From: Trichobilharzia szidati
Lineage: Eukaryota; Platyhelminthes; Trematoda; Strigeidida; Schistosomatidae
DNA length: 64,000 nt
Direction: 5' to 3'
Assembly: GCA_944472155.2 (NCBI GenBank)
Contig: OX235279.1
Location: 122,504,110-122,568,109, forward strand
Shown here: positions 51,554 through 62,159 of the stretch, piece after piece
How positions within the stretch are numbered: position 1 is the first letter of the stretch
How the letters are laid out: the number at the start of each line of letters is the position of its first letter
The notes under the pieces: generated by a model
Seen by the model: the letters and a program-made list of their open reading frames with translations, nothing else
Database searches by the model: none
What the model was told of the DNA's origin: nothing
Position numbers and translations under genes: made by a program

Positions 51554-52144
51554 TTACTGCATAGCTGCCACCTGTTGTTTCAACTCTTCAATCTGGTCTT
51601 CAATCTTCTTGGAATCTTGGCCCTCCGACATCACTGGAGCAACATGCGAGGTCATTATCTGCCTTGTCACCTCGGCCATTTCATAGACATCCATTGGCTG
51701 AGCTGCGTCAACTAGCTGCAACTGATGAGCGATATCTGTCGGGACGCATTCGAGGAACTGAGATGCCAGCAACTGCTCCCGTGAATCTTCGTCTAGGGTG
51801 GGTAACGCGCGTCGCAGGTGATTCGTCAGCGCTACTGCGAGCACCAACGGATCCCCATCCTGGCCAAGTGTCAGCGTCCGAAACTTCTGCAGCGCCTCTT
51901 GTCTGTCCGCAGGGCTGTCGAACTCGCACACGAGCCTCTCGACGACCTTGTCCCACGCCGCCTCACCTTCCAGCTCTCGAGCGTTGTCGTACGCAGCCTT
52001 CGCGCGGCCCCTCATCAGCGTTCCCAAGACCACCAGCTTCGCCTTCTGCTCCTGCACTCCAACCAGCTCCGCGACAGCTTCGAAGTCCCTGAGGAACGTC
52101 CGCACATCTCCATCCTCGAACACCTGTGGCCACGGCACCTTCAT
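51554..52144 (-). CDS. Inner gypsy element gag, ends before zinc knuckle
   Basis: ATG at 52144 gives MKVPWPQVFEDGDVRTFLRD, a few codons after the primer-binding site. The open frame reaches back to 52183 but would include that site and the LTR end. Capsid-like stretches AELVGVQEQKAKLVVLGTLM and DRQEALQKFRTLTLGQDGD follow. A coiled-coil-like QDSKKIEDQIEELKQQVAA precedes TAA 51556-51554. The same frame continues as zinc knuckle and pol, so this stop either is read through or is a nonsense mutation. The G+C content is higher than the surroundings. Confidence 0.88.
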   Translation of the reverse strand: MKVPWPQVFEDGDVRTFLRDFEAVAELVGVQEQKAKLVVLGTLMRGRAKAAYDNARELEGEAAWDKVVERLVCEFDSPADRQEALQKFRTLTLGQDGDPLVLAVALTNHLRRALPTLDEDSREQLLASQFLECVPTDIAHQLQLVDAAQPMDVYEMAEVTRQIMTSHVAPVMSEGQDSKKIEDQIEELKQQVAAMQ

Positions 52145-52149
52145 CTCCG

Positions 52150-52168
52150 ACAGAGGCAGCGACACCAA
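52150..52168 (-). promoter_or_regulatory. Primer-binding site of inner gypsy element
   Basis: Minus-strand tggtgtcgctgcctctg begins two bases after the LTR end; it is complementary to a tRNA 3' end of the form ...GCGACACCA. Confidence 0.7.
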
Positions 52169-52169
52169 A

Positions 52170-52461
52170 TGTGAAGAAGACAAGACTGAGGAGACTGAAA
52201 GGATTGTTTATTTGGTGAAACGTATGGTACATAGCTAAATTTGGAATACCATATTCTAAACCGGCCATTTGCACATCTTCACCACATCCTTGACGAATTG
52301 GTCGAATATCGTCTCATTCGATAGCTTCTTGGATTCTGCATCATATGGCAACATTCTTCTCATGGTTCTCTTCTTTGATTGCTCTTTTCAGTGTGCCAAA
52401 CATGTTGTTACTTCGTTCCTGATATACTACTTATATCGGATTATAAGTAGCACTCACCACA
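52170..52461 (-). repeat. 5' LTR of inner gypsy element
   Basis: 292 bp, identical in length and almost identical in sequence to 48020-48311. Confidence 0.95.
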
Positions 52462-52494
52462 GTAGTTCGTGGTCGGGCTCACCAGTTTGGTGGT

Positions 52495-52835
52495 TGCAGG
52501 TATCGACGTTCGCGAGTTGTACGGATTATACTAACGCAAGATCTTATACCAACAACTTCTATAGTGTTCGTTCTTCGAGTAGCAAATATAAAGCAAAAGA
52601 CCAAATTTTGTCGTCCAAAGTACGCAGTATATTTCGGGACAAAATCGCAGGTAGAGGTGAATGCTTAGCCAGCCAGTAATCGTGCACGCACGTGACACGA
52701 CGGAGCACCAAATGGCGGAGATGCTTGACCGTAAGCCTTCAGCTAAACAAGTCGACTTAAACAGTGGTGGTCAGCATCCAATGTTGAGTGATGATTGCTG
52801 TGGTTAATAATTTTGGGGAATTATTTACCGCTACA
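52495..52835 (-). repeat. 5' LTR of outer gypsy element
   Basis: 341 bp, partner of 45064-45404. The 33 bases between it and the inner element (52462-52494) hold the outer element's primer-binding region (ggtgagcccgaccacgaac on minus). Confidence 0.92.
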
Positions 52836-53300
52836 CCTTTGTCATGCTCAGTGGGGCACTAAAGCTTCTGCATTGCAAGAGTCCTCCACCACAGGAGGGG
52901 AGCAGCAACCTAATCAATCCTCGCTTCGGAAAGTTACTGCCAACAACAGTATCAGCGTGTAACTATTCATAGCTTGTATAGAATCGGCCGAAAGGGTGAT
53001 GCTACAGTAAACCAACCGGTACGCCTTCTTCAAGTCGTACTGAACTCAAAAACATGGAGGGGTGTTATACCAGGCAACTCCCAAACTTAAAGCATCAGAC
53101 ATATACGTCCGTGCTGTCTTATACCTAGCAGATCTCAACAAAAGAAGTCTGTGGCTCCAGAATGAAGCGAATGGGGGGCCGAAATGGCTAGAAAAGCCTT
53201 ACGATTAAGGGTTATTGAGTTGTCAAGGTTCGAATTCTGATGATCCTAAAACCTCTATGGATGGGGCGCGGAAGCACCGAACTGAGTTAACAGTTTGCCA
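52836..53300 (+). pseudogene. CR1-like LINE ORF1, continuation after LTR insertion
   Basis: Begins with the duplicated ccttt. It contains SVYRIGRKG-type sequence read as LYRIGRKGDATVNQPVRLLQ (about 52975-53035) and IYVRAVLYLADLNKRSLWLQ-type sequence near 53100-53160. Both are typical of CR1-clade ORF1 after the PHD finger. Frames are broken by several stops. Confidence 0.5.
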
Positions 53301-53407
53301 CACAAATGCCTAACCATGCGTGGCATCGAAGCTGTCACACATGAAAATGGAACATGTGAGCCTCTACGGCACAGACTTAAACGAATAGGTCAAGATACTG
53401 ACCTCAT

Positions 53408-53430
53408 TGCTATATATATATATATATATT
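53408..53430. repeat. (TA)n microsatellite
   Basis: About 22 bases of TA. Confidence 0.9.
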
Positions 53431-53439
53431 GCTGCTGGA

Positions 53440-53670
53440 AAAATGGAATAAATACATCACTGATCTCAACATAATACATGAATGCACTTTAAGTCTAGGA
53501 TGCTGTTCACAACAAAGTTACGTAGGAGAAGTGAGTTCAAACTTTTTTCCTCAGATATTTGTATTACATTCATCTGATATCTGGGTCTTTTGTTAATGCG
53601 AAGACCATATTTCTATATCTCTTTATGTGTTACACAAACAGACTATTTAGCAGACTGTTCCGACTGACTC
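53440..53670. repeat. Diverged dispersed repeat, copy 1
   Basis: Aligns with 59480-59720: acacaacaaagtta, then ttttgttaatgcgaagac and ttctatat...gatgtgttac in the same order. No coding capacity; family unknown. Confidence 0.6.
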
Positions 53671-53675
53671 TGATG

Positions 53676-54032
53676 TCAGGAAGAATAACCAAACTGTAAA
53701 TTCACCATACAACAAAATTTGTGTAATCTTTGTAATAACTTATTCATGCCTGTTCCTGCATAAACAGGAATAAAATATATTATTATGATGAAAACCCAAG
53801 GGAAGGAATGATGAAGTCCTAAATAAGGTCTAGGAACCGTAAGATGTGGTGGAAAACTGTTTGCAGGACGTATGTGTGGAGGCAGACTATTTTCTGTTGG
53901 AGAGAAAATTACGCCAGCCTCTCGCCCGGTATCGACCAGAAAGTGGTCCCCAGAGTCACGATCTTTAATGCTGAAGAGGTGATAAAATAGTGGTACGTCA
54001 TTGAACCTAGTCGCCACCACGTGCAGACTCAA
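53676..54032 (-). pseudogene. CsRn1-like pol protease relic
   Basis: The minus-strand reading VVATRFNDVPLFYHLFSIKD then DSGDHFLVDTGREAGVIFSP matches the start of pol in CsRn1-like elements, with the DTGA of the active site changed to DTGR. It runs on without further recognisable domains. An old fragment unrelated to the young element at 45-52 kb except by clade. Confidence 0.65.
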
Positions 54033-54933
54033 TCGTGTCCAGACTGGCTACTGTCGAAGATGCAGATACGAGTACAAATTCGTGCATTGCACATTGACGT
54101 CTATGGTATCAACAAACTCCAAGAGGCGAAGTTAGACCATCATTTTCCGAGACATGAGGAAGACTTGCTGTAACAGTGAGGTGTGAAGAGGTCTTCCAGC
54201 TGCAAGCTCCTTCCAGAGACTATACAGTTTCTCATAAATTTACCTGGTTTCGAAACTGGGTGACACGCTGGTTGAAAACAGGTCTTTGTAATAATGAGTC
54301 TTAGTGGTCAGTACTTCAGAAATAATCCTATGTAGTCTGGTGGCTCCGGAAGCTCTGTTAGCTCACTCTACTTACTTCATTAAAGATGAGTTATAGAAGG
54401 TTGCGAGAATACTGTCTGAGGCAGACTGTCTTCCACCATTTAACATCCGAAGCTTTCAATCCTTGAGCTTTTTTATGAGCGATAAATTGTTCTTGAAACG
54501 CCATCCATATATTACGTAGGGGCTGAAGAAATCTATGGAACTACTTCAGCTTCAGATGATTTCATCTGAATTTATACGTTTATCTAACTAAATTGCTTTT
54601 AATCACAGACAAGTGTCACAGGTATTCGGCATTTTAAAAAGACTAGACTGATTGGTACATTGAACTGATATGTTATATTCATTTTCTCCCACACGGGCGA
54701 TGACAGAGGTAGCCTGGGAAACATATTAGAGTGGGGCAACCGAAAGAGTCAACGAGTTGAGTCTCTAAAATAGAGGTCTGTCAGAATTAATAACCAAATA
54801 ACAACTATTAACACTTTCTAGATACAGCGAACAGCCACTAGAGTTAAGAATCCTTCGAATAATATAGTGATTTGGCCTGATAGAAGTACAACTTTATGAC
54901 TGTGACATATAAAAGTTAGAAAATAAAAACAAG

Positions 54934-55010
54934 TGATTCAACGAAGAGATTCTTTTAAATGAATTTATTATCAATCTACACTAGGGTATATATATATATA
55001 TATGATTTAT
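54934..55010 (+). repeat. Penelope terminal sequence in inverted orientation
   Basis: aacgaagagattcttttaaa then tgaatttattatc resembles the plus-strand 20104-20165 (reverse complement of a Penelope 3' end). It lies upstream of the plus-strand Penelope copy 2, so it is inverted relative to that copy. Followed by a (TA)n run. Confidence 0.45.
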
Positions 55011-55324
55011 AGAATTATAATGTTGATTCTGACGAAATATTTGTGAATATATTCACAGTTAAACACCAAAAGAGAAAATACGTTATGAACTTTATAAAAT
55101 ATTTCACAGAATGCATAAATTTCAGAAAGGTGCCGGCTGACAGATTTTTACATTTGGGTACCATTGGTTGATGACAAAACCTGACTCGACCATTTACCAC
55201 TCGCATTTGGCGCATAGTTTGTCCTAATTTTATGGCAGAAGGGTTCATATTGATCATGTAGAGACACAGATGCAGTTAGAAAACCTTTTTATTCAAACAT
55301 AGGACATACCGTCCTCTGAATGTG

Positions 55325-57070
55325 ATTTAGTGGGATTTAAGAGTACTGCTGTTGACTTCTGTTACCAGTACAACAATACCAAGTAACAAATGAAAAGGAT
55401 GTTGACGAAGAAGTATCGAGAATGAATCAAAAGGCCGAAGTCAGATGACAGTATTATAATTATTAGACCTGACAAGGGTTCCAGCACAGTCGTCATAGCA
55501 AAATGTAACTAGATCTAAAATGTGAACGCCTTACTGGGAGATCATTCTAAGTTCCAAAAGCTGGGTAGTTGTAAAGACTCGAATGAAGTGACGGAACTCC
55601 AGTTTGTTAATACTTTACAGTCTCTAAAAAATAGAAATCTAATTGATAGTTCTATATTCAATGCTATTAAGTCCTCCGGAGCTCATACACTTAGGTTTCA
55701 TGGTTTACCTAAAATCCATAAGCAAAGAATTCCTCTATTCCCCATTCCTGATGTGTCGAATTCGCTATTTCATTTAACAGCTAGATGGCTAGTGTATCTG
55801 CTTGAGCCGCTACATTAGGAGTTGGTGATATGCAGTATAGAATATGTCTTCACTTTTTTGGTAACACTGGAGATATGAACTCTGTGGACAAAAGTGTGTT
55901 GTCGCTGGATGAAAAGTCACTGTTCACCAATGTCCCCCTGGTTGAAACAGAGGGTTATAGTATACGGGGAAAGTTGTAGAGAGAAAAATTTACATTGGGA
56001 CCACACCTATGAAACTGAAACAATGGTTGCTAAAATGTACTTAAAAATTTCCTTTTATATTTAACAAGGAGATGGGGTTGCTATGGGTTCCCTGACATGA
56101 CCACTGTTAGCAGATATCTTCCCAGCTAAGTTAGAAAATAAGCCTCTGAGAGAATTGTTAACAAACTTGAATATTACTGCGATTATGTAGACAATACATT
56201 CACCGTTTGTGACGATAATTTCGACAAACAGCATCTGATACAAGTCTTAAAAAGTGTGCACCCGGCAGTTAAATTCACCAATGAAGGAGAATATCAAGGT
56301 AACATTTCCTTTTTGGATGGTCTTCTTACCAGAAGGTTAAAGCGAAATATCTACAAAAAAGCGACATGGAACGGACAGTATATCCATTTCTGTAGTTTCA
56401 TACACATACAATATAAGCGCAGTCTGATTTGTTGTTTTAGTCATAGGACTAGGCTCATTCGTACTGGGAACTGTATTGAAGGTGAAATCTTACATGTTAA
56501 AAGTACTCTGCTACAAAATGGTTATCCTACAGATTTTTTAAAGAAGTATATTTCTAAAAGAACTGATAAAATTAAGCCTGACATAGTGGATAAGAAAAAA
56601 CTTTATTTAAGAGCACAGTTGAACGGTGATATACACGGTAATATAAGCTGTAGGTTGATCAGATCGACTGAAAGAATTTTCAGTGCTGCTGAGCTACACA
56701 TCATTTTCTTAATCAGACCGATACCGACATTGTGTACTAAAGATAAGATAACAGAGGTGGCCACATCAATGTGTGTTTACAAATTCAACTGCTCATTTGG
56801 AGCTAGTTATGTTGGTCGAGCTCAGAGGAATTTATCTTTATGCAGTCATGAACATGTTCCTGTTTGGCTTGCAAAAAGAGTAACCAAATCAATAAACAGT
56901 GCCATTTTATCTCATCTAGTGGATAGTGAATACCAAATCAAAATAGATGCGTCATTTACGGTTGTATATGGAGTACCAAACAATCTTTCTAAAGGCTTAC
57001 GATTACGTCTCTTAGCAATAATGGAAGAAACCTGACCTATGTGTGCAAATAAACTCATTCCTCCCCTTAG
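55325..57070 (+). pseudogene. Penelope-like element copy 2, decayed
   Basis: Pieces in order: FCYQYNNTK and IIIIRPDKGSSTVVIAK (55340-55505), FHGLPKIHKQRIPLFPI (55522-55818), LDEKSLFTNVPLVET (about 55905-55950) and GDGVAMGSP then LLADIF (about 56070-56120). NIYKKATWNGQYIHFCSF, LLQNGYPTDFLKKYISK and the GIY-YIG part VYKFNCSFGASYVGRAQRNL (56256-57035) follow. Several stops and frame changes lie between 55506 and 56255; the last 260 codons are open. Compared with copy 1, the YIDD region has become a broken CDYVDNTF. Inactive. Confidence 0.88.
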
Positions 57071-57891
57071 TTTACCCTGGCCTACCATAAGGTCATCAGG
57101 GACATAATCATTCTTTATTATTACCAAATTCTATCTGTCTGCTGTAACTAAAATGAGCTCATGGGGCTTCTGTTAATTATAACACTTGAGCACATGGTGC
57201 AACCGAAGTAAAAACGGACTGCGAAAATAAAGGAACAGAAAAGTTTGAATTTAAAGTCAAGTATATAAGTAACAAGGGGAAATAAAGTAACCAGGTAGTC
57301 CAAAAATGAGTGCTGGACCAGGTCAAAGTTTTTATTTGCAATGTTTTCATTAAGGCATGCCTAATGTCACTTGAATATCATGCGAAATGATTTACTGATT
57401 TAAAATACAAGACAAGTAAGGTAAAATGTTCTACAAGTTTTCTACTACTCAGTTGTGTACGCGCTAATTTCAGCTACCAGATGCATGAGTTGTTATTTTT
57501 GTTTACTAAAACAGGTGGAGTTCTTCAGAAATGACAATACATTGAGTGTGTAAATCGACATGAATGTTATGATCGTTATCAGTTTATTCTAAGTGAACGA
57601 ACTATGAGCTAAAATACTGTAAGAATAAGGCAGCTTAGGGAGCGTTCAGATACTGTGATGTCTAATGAAAATTTTTCATTTGCATAAGATCATTGAAATA
57701 TTGGAGGTTTTTAAGTAGTTCTTATGAGCTTTGATCATTACTTGAAAGAATAGTTTCACAAAAATTGGGTGCCGAATGAAAAGTTGACATATAAGAAGTA
57801 GTATTTACAAAATTCTCGATGGTACTGAAAAAAGTGATTTCAGTGTTTTGTTCAGTAAATTAGCTGGTATTTATTTAGGGGAATAAACCCG

Positions 57892-57920
57892 ATTACATAT
57901 ATATATATATATATATATAC
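57892..57920. repeat. (TA)n microsatellite
   Basis: About 28 bases of AT repeat. Confidence 0.92.
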
Positions 57921-58139
57921 ATTCCATATTTGAATTTTATTTATTTTTCTCAAGTATTTAGTGAAATTTCACATTTCAGGTTTTATGGTGGCAAGATGAC
58001 TGAAATTAATATGTACTATTTTGCGAAAACAATTAATGATTCAATGTGCAACACATTTTACAGCATCTACTCACCTACCCTAGCATTCTAACTTTTAACA
58101 TTCTCCTGTTTTTCACTCCAACAAATTAATTAGGAACTA

Positions 58140-58767
58140 AGCTGAAGAATAACTTTTACTCTGGTAGACGTTTACTTTCTATGATCGGACTTATCGGCTT
58201 TCTACTCAGGAACTCCTCTACAGAAATGAGTCTAGAATTCTGTTGTACAAGGTTTGTGTGCGTCCTTTATTTGATTACTGCTCATTCATGTATAGTAGTA
58301 TACGCATAGAGGACAAATTGAAAGTCGAAGGAGTGCAGAGGTACTTCACGTTAAAAATACTCGGAACCGAAAATAGTGCGAACTACTCCACTAGATGTGA
58401 TACCCTAGGACTAGAAACACTATGGTTAAGACGCCTGAGACTAAACTTAACACTTTACTATAAGCTTCTAAACCACTTAGTTTTTACCTCTACTAATGGC
58501 ACTCGACTTTCAGATGACAATGGCTACAAACTAAGACACACTAAGGGTACAGTAGCTATCGAACAATGTAAAACAGCCACCAGGCAAAAGTTTTACTTGA
58601 TTAGGTATGCACAGATATGGAATAAACTACCAATGGAAATGCGTCAAGTAAGTACATTGGCCTCCTTCAAAAAGGTGCTTAATGACAAACTACAAGAGTT
58701 TGCAAACGATAGTAGTTCTAGTTCCTATCTGAGAGCCTGCGAAATTATAGGTCCATTTAATGTATAA
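58140..58767 (+). pseudogene. CR1-like LINE pol C-terminus, 5'-truncated
   Basis: The open frame to TAA at 58765-58767 reads YKVCVRPLFDYCSFMYSSI, then KVEGVQRYFTLKILG and RRLRLNLTLYYKLLN, ending with IWNKLPMEMRQVSTLASFKK. This is the post-RT C-terminal region of CR1/Jockey-type LINEs. Upstream a few more codons (TYRLSTQELLYRNESRILL) are in a shifted frame. RT motifs are absent, as usual for 5'-truncated insertions. Confidence 0.8.
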
Positions 58768-59479
58768 GCTTAAATACTACACCTGTTGTTTTTTGCCTAT
58801 ATTTATAATTCTAGATAAAACATTAACAGTTAAGATACGTATCCTCAAACAGACAAGAAATCTCGTTTGTAAAACTACTACCCAACACAATAAGTGGAAT
58901 GAAATGGACATAAACCGACAACATGAAAAAGGTATAACTTGTTGCTGCTTTATTTTGACTAAACTAGAGTACACGTATCTTCTAGTATTTCTTCGCGTTT
59001 ATAATTGTGACCTAACGTTGCGATTACTCGACATCCGCAACGTAATTCAAAAGACACTTGCGAAGGAATACGATAGTGTATTATTGCAGCAATCAAAATT
59101 CAAAACTCGAGTGAGTACAAAAGTATGAATTGTTAACATGCAAGATTTAGAGTAATAAACAAATCAAAGTACAATTACATAGTGAAAGTATACTGCGATG
59201 ATGAGTAATAAAACGGGTCACTACAAACTCACCACAACATCACTAGACAGATGTACGCTCGTTGGGCACCATATATCCCTCACCAACTGCAACCCACCTT
59301 TCCTTAGATAATGTGATGAACTTATATTCATAATGTTGCTGAGCAGTTAATATTCTCAACTCCTGTCGGAACAGCTGAAATTCATAAACCTTCCTCACGC
59401 TAAGAAAATACCCACAAGCAGTAGAAATCCATTAATTAATGCGCCTGAAGCTTATGTATTTGCTCCCAACAATGACATT

Positions 59480-59720
59480 GCAGATCAAATGAGATAAACA
59501 TATAACTGATTTCAAAATAACACATCAATGAACTATAATTCAAGGATTCTGCACACAACAAAGTTATGTATGAAAATTGACCTCAAGCTTTATTTTTTTT
59601 CCAGGCACTTATACTCCATCCACCAAAGACCTGGTTTTTTTGTTAATGCGAAGACAATACTTCTGTATTTCCTGATGTGTTGCACTCACTGATAATCCAG
59701 CAGATTTTTCCAACTGTGCA
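59480..59720. repeat. Diverged dispersed repeat, copy 2
   Basis: Partner of 53440-53670 (acacaacaaagttatg; tttttgttaatgcgaagaca; gatgtgttgcactca). Confidence 0.6.
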
Positions 59721-59834
59721 CAGAAATGATTGTATATAAGTGAAAAGGCTGTTTTATACTACTAGGGTTAACATTTATCAAGTGTATGTATAATTTCCAG
59801 CGAACATGTAAAGCATATCTTGCTACTGCCTGTA

Positions 59835-59945
59835 AATTGTGATTGAATTATATGGTTCTATTTCTGTAACAATTTGATGATGCCTGTAAACTGGTGTCCC
59901 TCATGTACTGTACTACGAGAATAAATTTATTTATTTATTTATTAT
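59835..59945 (+). repeat. LINE-type 3' tail with (ATTT)n
   Basis: gcctgtaaattgtgattgaa, tgatgcctgtaaactggtgt, then aataaatttatttatttatt. This looks like a LINE 3' terminus with a simple tetranucleotide tail. It may belong to the CR1 fragment 1 kb upstream, but the link is not shown. Confidence 0.5.
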
Positions 59946-61604
59946 GGTGACATTTGGAAAGATAAAAAAGATTTGGGTTGATCTGTTAGCTGGGACTGGT
60001 ATCACTACTATTCATTTGTACGCAAATACCATGTATCTTCCTTTATTCCAGGTTACCCAAAAGTTGCTGAATAGGTCTCTGTTATAGTCTAGGCTTAGAG
60101 GCAGATGTTAATATACTGTATTGATGTGATGGCTGACTTACATTATTTACTTACCAAGGTCATGTGTCGTGTGCAGTGCTAAAGCCAAGTTAACTTTCGG
60201 ATGAAAATTCGAGCACAAAGTGGTTATCTACCTTCTGAAAAAACCCACTCGTCTCCTAAATCATCAAAAAGCATATTAATAAAACTACTCTTTTCATTTA
60301 CACAATAGTGGAGACAGTTCGAGTGTGCTCTAAGAGGGAAATTCAAAATACTTTGATTGACTATAATAAAACTGAGAATATGATCATAGATTCCACTGAG
60401 GCAACATCGTATGTGAACTCAGCAGAATACACATGATAGCAGTATGTAATCCTTCCAGACATCTTATTTGGGATCTATTACTGCCAAAGTCAGTATTTCT
60501 GAAGTCCGTCTGACATTCACCTCTACGTACTAGAATCTAAAGAGACTGTTAGCTTTTGGGTTATTTGAATGTCATTCTGACTAACTTGAAGGTCCATTTG
60601 AATCAAATATTGTTTACTAGTTATTGTGATACCGTTTTACTGATCACAAGGTAGCTGCTATCTATATAATAACGTATTTCCCGAAATGGAACAAAGTCAT
60701 TTTTACAGTATCATACTGTAACTTTAAATATGAATAGCAAATAGTGATGTCGAAAAGACATGTAGTCTCTATTAAATTGTAGACTCATAGAGTCGATTAA
60801 AGCAAAAACTTCTGCAAATGGTTTAATAATGAAGCACGGACCATTTGGTACACGAGTAATGTTGCATGGGAATATGAAAATCACTCAACGAAATAAATTC
60901 ATCGCATTGGTTTAGAATCCTGTAGAGGGAATGGAAACTGCAGTACTCTATGAATAATATTTCTTTCAGATGGAGTCTGCAGACAATCACAATCAAATTA
61001 GGAGATCCTTTGCATTTCTGTGGAGTGATCTAAGTATTTGATTTCAGTAAAGTATTTAATTAACCTAATGTGAAAGTCAGACGAGATATGGTTCATAGGA
61101 TATCAGCTTAAACTAAATGTTGACAAAAGGTGAATGTGGATTTTTTCTGCTTTCCGTTTCACATGAAGCACCGAAACAATATAGTGTTCGCTTGTAATCT
61201 GATTCCAAAGTACCACTAAGGTCACAGACTAACCTAGTATGTAGATGGAAAGACTATTAGTATGTAAGATAGGCAAAAGGTTTTAAAATTCTCAAAAGAA
61301 GATTTTGGTAGCACAGCTATGAGATCAACACTTAATATCATATTTTGAAATTAAAATAATACCTACAGTAACAGCATCGTTAAGATATAAGAGAAATAAG
61401 TAAGGTGGAGTAAGTAGTTACTGGTTATTGTCCAGTTAATAAATTTACATGTGAAGTCCGGTGTGTTACAATACAAAAACAGCTGTTCAACTGTGGAAAT
61501 AAGAAAAGGTAAGGCAAAGGGACTAGTATAATAAGAACAATTTTTAAGTATCTTGCAGTTACACAATATTTGATCTGTTCCTGTTTGTTTATTATTTTCT
61601 GTGA

Positions 61605-61676
61605 TTCGAAGTTTCAGTAGCAGTGGGATTGTTTATTTTTCGATTGGGGTTGATAGCCCCACACTCAACCTTCTGT
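61605..61676 (-). mobile_element. SINE body fragment
   Basis: gaagtttcagtagcagtggg, gattgtttatttttcg, then ggggttgatagccccacact and caacc: the same block as in the SINE at 7711-7940, without a head. Confidence 0.6.
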
Positions 61677-61719
61677 CTTTACAGAAATTGGAATCAGTAA
61701 GTAAACTGGGCAAATTTCC

Positions 61720-62155
61720 ACCGCCGATATCAAGTCAATGCTTCTACATGCTTCAGGGATTTTAGACTTCGCTACAAGCGTTTGTAAGAGACTGCACACT
61801 TTGTTCAACAACTGCCTACACTTGATACTAAATATCAGATGGATGGAAAAGACCAGCAGCAAGGAACTCTAGCAAGCAGTGAACTAATGAAGCTAGACAA
61901 ATGTGTGGAAGGAAATGTAGATAGACTGGACATACTCTGAGTAGACTGTTGATTGACATCACAGTAATCCCTCTAATGGAATCCAAATGGAAAAGGACAG
62001 GTTGCGTGTTCACGGGTGACATGGAGAACGGGATGCAGGCAGTCTTGAAGCTATTTGAAAGTGATGACAGAAAACCGATTACAGGAGAAATGCTGAAGCC
62101 ATGTATACCACATGGAACTCAAGGAACAAACATTAGCAGTAATAACAGATAACTA
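61720..62155 (+). mobile_element. RTE pol C-terminal relic
   Basis: Words near 61850-62130 follow the RTE C-terminus layout: a WKGNVDRLDIL-type stretch, gtaatccctctaatggaatc and caaatggaaaaggacaggtt. The ending tgtataccacatggaactca also fits. Strongly decayed and called mainly by order of motifs. Confidence 0.35.
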
Positions 62156-62159
62156 CAGT

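Larger units (their letters stand above)
48020..52461 (-). mobile_element. Young Ty3/gypsy LTR retrotransposon (inner), 4442 bp
   Basis: 292-bp LTRs (48020-48311, 52170-52461) with TG...CA ends, a 4-bp duplication gtag (48016-48019, 52462-52465), primer-binding-site tggtgtcgctgcctctg next to the 5' LTR and polypurine tract gagggggcgag next to the 3' LTR. The LTRs appear to differ at a single site (gaaaac versus gaagac), pointing to a very recent insertion. It sits about 30 bp inside the outer element's 5' LTR, in its leader. Confidence 0.95.
45056..52835 (-). mobile_element. CsRn1/Boudicca-like Ty3/gypsy LTR retrotransposon (outer)
   Basis: Direct repeats of 341 bp (45064-45404, 52495-52835) surround a leader, gag and shortened pol on the minus strand. 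The leader is split by a second LTR element (48020-52461). A 5-base duplication ccttt (45051-45055, 52836-52840) brackets the element if a few bases at 45056-45063 are counted as LTR. A polypurine tract (agggagggagtgagc) adjoins the 3' LTR. LTRs differ at very few sites, so insertion is recent. Confidence 0.9.

Noticed and set aside
51664..52174. GC-rich plus-strand frames opposite the inner gypsy gag
   Set aside because: Shadows of the GC-rich gag coding strand.
53205..53260. ggttcgaattctg as a tRNA B box
   Set aside because: No convincing A box, stems or anticodon arm upstream.
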